Source of the DNA: Impatiens glandulifera | Lineage: Eukaryota > Streptophyta > Magnoliopsida > Ericales > Balsaminaceae | Length of the DNA: 64,000 nt | Reading direction: 5' to 3' | Assembly (NCBI RefSeq): GCF_907164915.1 | Contig: NC_061866.1 | Span: 28,599,905 to 28,663,904, forward strand | Shown: positions 59,490 to 64,000 of the stretch, in pieces | How positions within the stretch are numbered: position 1 is the first letter of the stretch | Layout: each line of letters starts with the position of its first letter | The notes under the pieces: generated by a model | Databases searched by the model: none | What the model saw: only the letters and a program-made list of their open reading frames with translations | Told to the model about the DNA's origin: nothing | Translations under genes and position numbers: made by a program

Positions 59490-60230
59490 ATATTACATGC
59501 CTCCTAAACTGGTTACTCTAACCGGACCAAACAGATCCATATGCAGGAGTTCTAAGCATCGTTCAGATTGATAATTTCCTTTACTTTTAAAAGATGATTT
59601 TATTTGTTTACCCATTTGACATGCAGCACATACTTTATCTTTTGAAAATTTAACATTTGCAAAACCGTGAACTAAATCCCTAGAACATATGAAGTTTATT
59701 GTTTTGAAATTCAAATGGTTTAGCCGTTTATGCCAAAGCCAATTTGGATCATTTCCATCTATCATGCATACAGGTCTTTCAAAATCAGTTTTCCAGTCAA
59801 CTTTGTAGATGTTTCCCATTCGGTTACCGGTTAAAAGGATGTCATTTTGATGATTCTTAACTAAGCATGCATTCTTATGAAATTCAACTTTGTATCCTAC
59901 ATCACACATTTGACTGATGCTTAACAAGTTAAAGTGTAAGTTTTATACCAGTAGTACATTATTTATGGACAGGTTACCATGGACAATCTTACCCTTGCCC
60001 ACAGTTCTACCTTTCGAGCTGTCACCAAACGTGATAACCGCTCCAATTTCATAGGTGATGTCTGCTAGTAGCTTATCGTTGTCGGTCATGTGTCTCGAGC
60101 ATCCGCTATCCTGATACCATTCCGAGTTCCTTAGCCGGTTGCTTCTCCTAACCTGTAAAAGAAAATTATTTACACCTTTTTAGTACCCACATTCAGTTGG
60201 GTCCATGGTTGATTAGTCCCTTTGGGATCC
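59490..60230 (-). pseudogene. Copia-B protease and pre-integrase
   Basis: The protease region at about 60210-59940 reads WYQDSGCSRHMT with stops before and after. Pre-integrase is open at 59927-59493 (SISQMCDVGYKVEF, WLWHKRLNHLNFKTINF, CAACQMGKQIKSSF, LLHMDLFGPVRVTSLGGM). A TAA replaces the Asn codon after GGM and separates it from the integrase core. Confidence 0.83.
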
Positions 60231-60324
60231 AGACTTGAATAAGTCGGATCACCTTCTCGGTATCTGTTCTTATGGTATTCTGCTTAACTTCTTGGTCCTT
60301 GCTCAAGAATGCCTTATATCGTTG

Positions 60325-62056
60325 TCATGAATGTTTTTGAAATCGAGATTTACTTTGTTTATTTTGTTTATTTTCTGTCCGGTTGGCTTTCCTTCTCTCA
60401 GGATGAAGCCATTTTTCTGATTCAGTTGGGTTTACATATTTTAGTTCCGGTTTTATGACAGTTTCTGCCTCATTGTTGGTTGAAGAGCTTTTGACAAATC
60501 TTATAAATGGAAGATTGTCTTTTGTGAGTTTCATCCTGTTAAGTTGACTTGGTTCGTTTGATTTGTTTTGTTTATATCCAATACCAAATCTACACTTAGG
60601 ATGTCTTTTATAGTTACACATTTGATCTACGGCTTTACGAGATCTTTCCCATGCAGCCGTAACATACAGTGCTCGTTCATCGACTTCAGTTACCAGTTGA
60701 AATATCTCCTCATTTTCTAAGGATAGTTCAGCCGGTTCATACACTGTGGTTTCGCATGATTCATCAGCGATACCAATTGACTCTACGGTTTATGTTCTAC
60801 CGGAGTCGGTATGTACGCAGATATGTTTCTGAACTCAGCGACCATTTCGTGGAGTGCATAAATCAAATCTTCTTTAGTGAACTCATCAGAAGAGAAATCA
60901 AATACCTCTTCGTCATTTGCCATAAAACATGTTACTCTTTCCTCATCATTCTCGTTGTCGGAGTACGCCCATTCACTTCCACCGTCGGATGCAATGAGTG
61001 CTTTTTGTATTTCCTTCCCTTCATCAGCTTGCTGGTTATCGTTTCTCCGGTAATCGTTCCGTTGGTTGTCATTTCTCCGATAGTCATTTCCTTGGTAGTT
61101 GTTACCCTGGTACCGGTTGTCTTGGTAGTTGTTGCCTTGATAGTGGCCTTTCGGTTTTCTGTCGTCTCTTCTCGGTTTTCTGCATTCTGACCTGAAATGT
61201 CCAAAACCATCACAGTTATAACATCTTTTATTTGATTTATCTATATAATTGTAATTAAAGTTGTTGTTAGATGGCGGCTGGTTCTTCTTCATGAATCTCT
61301 CAAATTTCTGAGCTAAATCGCCATCACATCTTCACTGATTTGATCAGCGTTTTTGACTGGAGCCGGAACGGTTGATACTTGGACCGCCGGTTCCACCGAT
61401 GTAACCAAAGCTCTGGTTGCGGTTGACGTAGATGCCTCATCTTCGATCCGAGACTTAATCTCGAACTCGTATGCTTTTAGATCCTCAAACACGTCATGCA
61501 ACTTCATCTGCCCGAGGTTGCTTGATTCCCTCATCACCATGGTTTTGATATCCCATGTTCTTGGTAGTGATCTTAAGGATTTAATGATTACTTCTCGGTT
61601 GTCGTATCTCTTTCCGAGTGTTTGAAGCTCGTTGACTACGCTGGTGAACCGGTTGCTAAATTCCTTCATGTTCTCCCCCGGTTTCATCCTGATATTTTCA
61701 TATTTTTGTGTAGCCACCAAGATTTTGTTCTCCTTTGTTCTTTCGTTTCATTCATGGATCTGAATGATCGTTTCCCAGGCTTCCTTTGCATTTTCACAGT
61801 CTGGTATCTTGTTCAAGGTGTTATCGTCTATAGCTTTGTAGGTGTGCCTCATGCAATGGTTGTCTAGGTTTCTCCGTCTTCGATCTTCAGTTGTCCATGC
61901 GTCTATATCCTTGTTGATATTGATTGGTCCTTCCTTCAGAACTCTGCTCATCTCATCATCCAGCGTGATTAGATGTAGGTACATCTGTTTCTTCCAACTG
62001 TTAAACGCTTCACTGTTTAGCATTGGTGGTTTGTCGCTGTGGGTCATGCTTCCCAT
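60325..62056 (-). pseudogene. Copia-B gag with zinc knuckle
   Basis: ATG 62056 (MGSMTHSDKPPM). UBN2-like gag (FNSWKKQMYLHLI, MSRVLKEGP, AKEAWETIIQIHE), frame changes near 61748 and 61313, then KNQPPSNNNFNYN and the CCHC knuckle CYNCDGFGHFRSEC (about 61190-61235). A low-complexity stretch rich in Asn, Gln, Tyr and Arg follows (61170-61010: repeated GNNYQ and RRNDNQ), then the acidic gag end and the linker to 60325 (MCNYKRHPKCRFGIGY). The knuckle binds element RNA in the family. Confidence 0.85.
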
Positions 62057-62087
62057 CTTTTTCGGTTGCTTGAGTGCTAAGAACCTC

Positions 62088-62099
62088 GCTCTGATACCA
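62088..62099 (-). other. Primer binding site of copia-B
   Basis: TGGTATCAGAGC on the minus strand, same as copia-A, two bases from the LTR edge. Confidence 0.9.
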
Positions 62100-62101
62100 C
62101 T

Positions 62102-63091
62102 TGTTAGGATCGGGGACGCCCTTGGGGGACCGGGGTGTTTCCGGTTTTTGGAAGGGTGGCCGCTTACAACAACACACAACACTTTGGTGATAGTCCGGTT
62201 AGAAACTATAACCTTTCTCAGCACTACGCAAACTGTCAAAGACTCTTGAACCGGGTTCAAGGGCGGAAATGTCTGTTTCAGTCTGAAGCAACGTACGCGA
62301 CTTGGATGAGGTTTATGAGGAGTCGGTTTTAGAGATATGAGTGGACCGGTTTTGATTGAGGAGTGAGATTATGTTTTGGTTTGTATTTTGGTTTTAGAGT
62401 TAAGTGAGCAAGAAGTAAATAAACGACACGAGACAAGATTTTTTATGGATGTTCGGAGCAAACCCTCCTACGTCACCCCTTCCTCTCAGGTTATGAGAAG
62501 GATCTCCACTAACTTTCAAAGTTACAACAATTACACTGCCGGTCGAGCCTAACTCGCTACTCGCCGGTTATACCAACTCACTATTGATGTAATACACTAA
62601 CACAACACAAACAAAGCTTTCGGTAAATTACACAACGGTTTTGGATCGCGCGTGATATTTCTTTCTCTCTCTTAAGATGTTCGTAACTTGCCATTAATGA
62701 GGTCGCTTCGTCTTCCTTTTATAGTGAAGAGAATTCCAACGGTCACTTTCTTCTCTCACCGTGGGATTGGTCAATTCAAATTCACGCCGGTTCAGAGAGG
62801 TTGCTTGCACGTCTCAACTTTCTGACACTTGGCAAGCATGCAGATACCTCTCAGGTATAAATGACGTAGCCGGCTTGTAGATTTGGACACGTGTCAGGCA
62901 TGCACCTTCCGGCTGTCTGAGTCGGATCTTTGGATCAGCTGTTTCATCATTGTTTTTATTGCATGCTTCTGATCCGGATCTTATCTTCTTTTATTTTCCC
63001 AACACACGTCTATTTCGTCACATTACGTCATCTTTGTAGTTTGTCGTTTCCGGTTGACTCTTTCATAGTATATCCGGCTTGGAATGTAAAC
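62102..63091 (-). repeat. 5' LTR of copia-B, outer end missing
   Basis: It starts TGTTAGGATCGGGGACGCCC (plus strand) and follows the copia-A LTR in order. The minus-strand TATA is the complement of 62715-62723. Similarity stops at about 63091, roughly 300 bp short of the full LTR, where a different LTR-like sequence begins. Confidence 0.85.
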
Positions 63092-63426
63092 TGTTAGATA
63101 AAATTAGACCGATTCACAAAACTTAACATAAATAACCTTCCATGCAGGAACAAGGAACCGGACTGGTCAAACAAATGAACCGGTTAAGAAGATTAACCGG
63201 TCAAGCTATTAAACCGACCAGGAACATTCGGAAAATGACCGCACAAAGAAAGGATCGGCCAATGCTAAAAACCGGAAACACCAGACAGCCGATCAGCTAG
63301 AAGGCAAAGGAATAACCGGAAGCTGTCCGATTAAACCAATCACACCGGAAGTCATCCGGTTAAGTCAAATGACCGACCAGCATAAGAAGATACTTCGAGT
63401 ATCTGTTGACAATGATATCAAAGGAA
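63092..63426 (+). repeat. LTR-like sequence rich in CCGG, cut by the gap
   Basis: Begins TGTTAGATAAAATTAGACCG, a plausible LTR start nested in the copia-B LTR. It has about a dozen CCGG or ACCGG words. It contains no coding frame and runs into the N gap, so its end and target duplication are not visible. Confidence 0.4.
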
Positions 63427-63526
63427 NNNNNNNNNNNNNNNNNNNNNNNNNNNNNNNNNNNNNNNNNNNNNNNNNNNNNNNNNNNNNNNNNNNNNNNNNN
63501 NNNNNNNNNNNNNNNNNNNNNNNNNN
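63427..63526. other. Assembly gap of exactly 100 N
   Basis: Exactly 100 N, the usual placeholder for a gap of unknown size. The order and orientation of the sequence to its right depend on scaffolding. Confidence 0.99.
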
Positions 63527-63695
63527 ATAGGGTTTATCCCATGGCCGCCGTACCCATAAACAGCTATAGACAAATTTCTAGGGTTTATCCCATGGTCGCC
63601 GTCAATTTAAGTGCAACATAAGAGAACAATAGACCATTTATTCTTTTATTCTCCTACCCTACACTACCCTTACTCTCCTCACTTTCTCTCACTAG
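63527..63695 (+). promoter_or_regulatory. 5' flank of the second EBS-like copy
   Basis: Inverted copy of 39512-39670 with two telo-box repeats (AGGGTTTATCCCATGG twice) and a CT-rich leader. It differs from the first copy by a few substitutions and carries about 11 additional bases (CTACACTACCC type) near 63655-63675. Confidence 0.7.
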
Positions 63696-64000
63696 ATGGC
63701 CAAAATCAGACCAGTCAAACGCAACTTAGACTCCTACACCATCAGTGACACCAACACAGTCGTCAAACGTAATTGAATCTATCTCATTTTTATATGATTG
63801 TTTATGTCGATTTTCTTCTCTTTTTGTTTTTATTATATCTTAATTTCTACATTATGGTTTATTTCTGAAGCTGGAGATAATGTACTGTTGCGATCACCCG
63901 AGAGCAATACTACTCCTTATGTGGCTAAGATAAAGAAGATCCAGATAGACAATGGAAATGACGTGACAGTTCAGGTAAGGTGGTATTACCGGCCGGGTGA
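63696..64000 (+). CDS. EBS: Second EBS-like BAH-PHD gene, inverted, first part only
   Basis: Exon 1 is 63696-63768 ([16 protein letters not shown], then SDTNTVVK) with GT donor at 63769. Exon 2 starts at 63871 after CTGAAG and runs off the window ([38 protein letters not shown]). Exon 2 is identical to the other copy over the visible part; the intron differs at about two bases. It lacks the 48-bp duplication of the first copy: 73 bp of exon 1 instead of 121. The BAH domain is incomplete here only because the window ends. Confidence 0.88.

Larger units (their letters stand above)
54341..63091 (-). mobile_element. Copia-B: relative of copia-A, 3' end missing
   Basis: Minus-strand element with 5' LTR (62102-63091, outer end missing), primer site, gag, protease, integrase, RT-RNase H, ORF-a and ORF-b. 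ORF-c and the 3' LTR are absent; the element stops at about 54341, inside the end of ORF-b. It keeps parts that copia-A lost: the gag zinc knuckle and the RT catalytic site. Defects are a stop before integrase, a shift near 58930 and a stop in ORF-a. Confidence 0.88.

Noticed and set aside
1..64000. CRISPR array, bacterial operon or tRNA gene
   Set aside because: No regularly spaced identical repeats with unique spacers, no Shine-Dalgarno-led gene runs, and no cloverleaf with A and B boxes was recognised on either strand.

Overview
This is a stretch of plant nuclear genome, very probably from a eudicot. It is AT-rich and has no bacterial-style operons. It contains spliced genes with GT-AG introns and many plant transposable elements (CACTA, Ty1/copia, Ty3/gypsy, LINE). 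Many LTRs here are rich in the word CCGGTT. From memory only, the extra proteins carried by the copia elements resemble hypothetical proteins annotated in Lamiales genomes (for example Gesneriaceae). That host guess is weak.

Layout. 1-5409: right part of a degenerate CACTA (En/Spm) transposon: a TNP2-like transposase relic, a spliced TNPA-like second gene and a subterminal array of short hairpins. 6139-6700: dead 5'-truncated LINE. 7090-11470: decayed copia element (copia-1), interrupted by a perfect solo LTR with a 5-bp target duplication (9040-10082). 11471-12444 and 25687-27600: one decayed gypsy element split by a 13.2-kb copia element (copia-A, minus strand, 12445-25686) with two 1.28-kb LTRs and target duplication TTAAA. 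30340-32075: copia relic. 34.5-37.8 kb: old repeats and a LINE fragment.

38391-39511 (minus): the one intact host gene, a five-exon EBS/SHL-type BAH-PHD histone reader of 214 residues. A second, inverted and partial copy lies at 63527-64000 (plus), directly after a 100-N gap. Only the first copy has an in-frame 16-residue duplication near the N terminus.

42500-47677: two LINE relics, the second with a clear target-site duplication. 48413-63091: a compound copia region. It holds a lone diverged LTR (C), fragments of other copia elements, an inverted gag-protease block, and a second relative of copia-A (copia-B) that keeps an uninterrupted RT-RNase H frame but has lost its 3' end.

The most unusual system is in copia-A and copia-B. 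Downstream of RNase H they carry extra minus-strand genes (a, b and, in A, c) that look like paralogues of one another. Each is preceded by its own TATA box, and genes a and b also have a clear CT-rich leader like a small plant gene. Genes a and b with their TATA boxes are present in both elements. This looks like host-gene capture and tandem amplification inside an LTR retrotransposon, with autonomous internal promoters. No RNA gene, CRISPR array or bacterial feature was seen.
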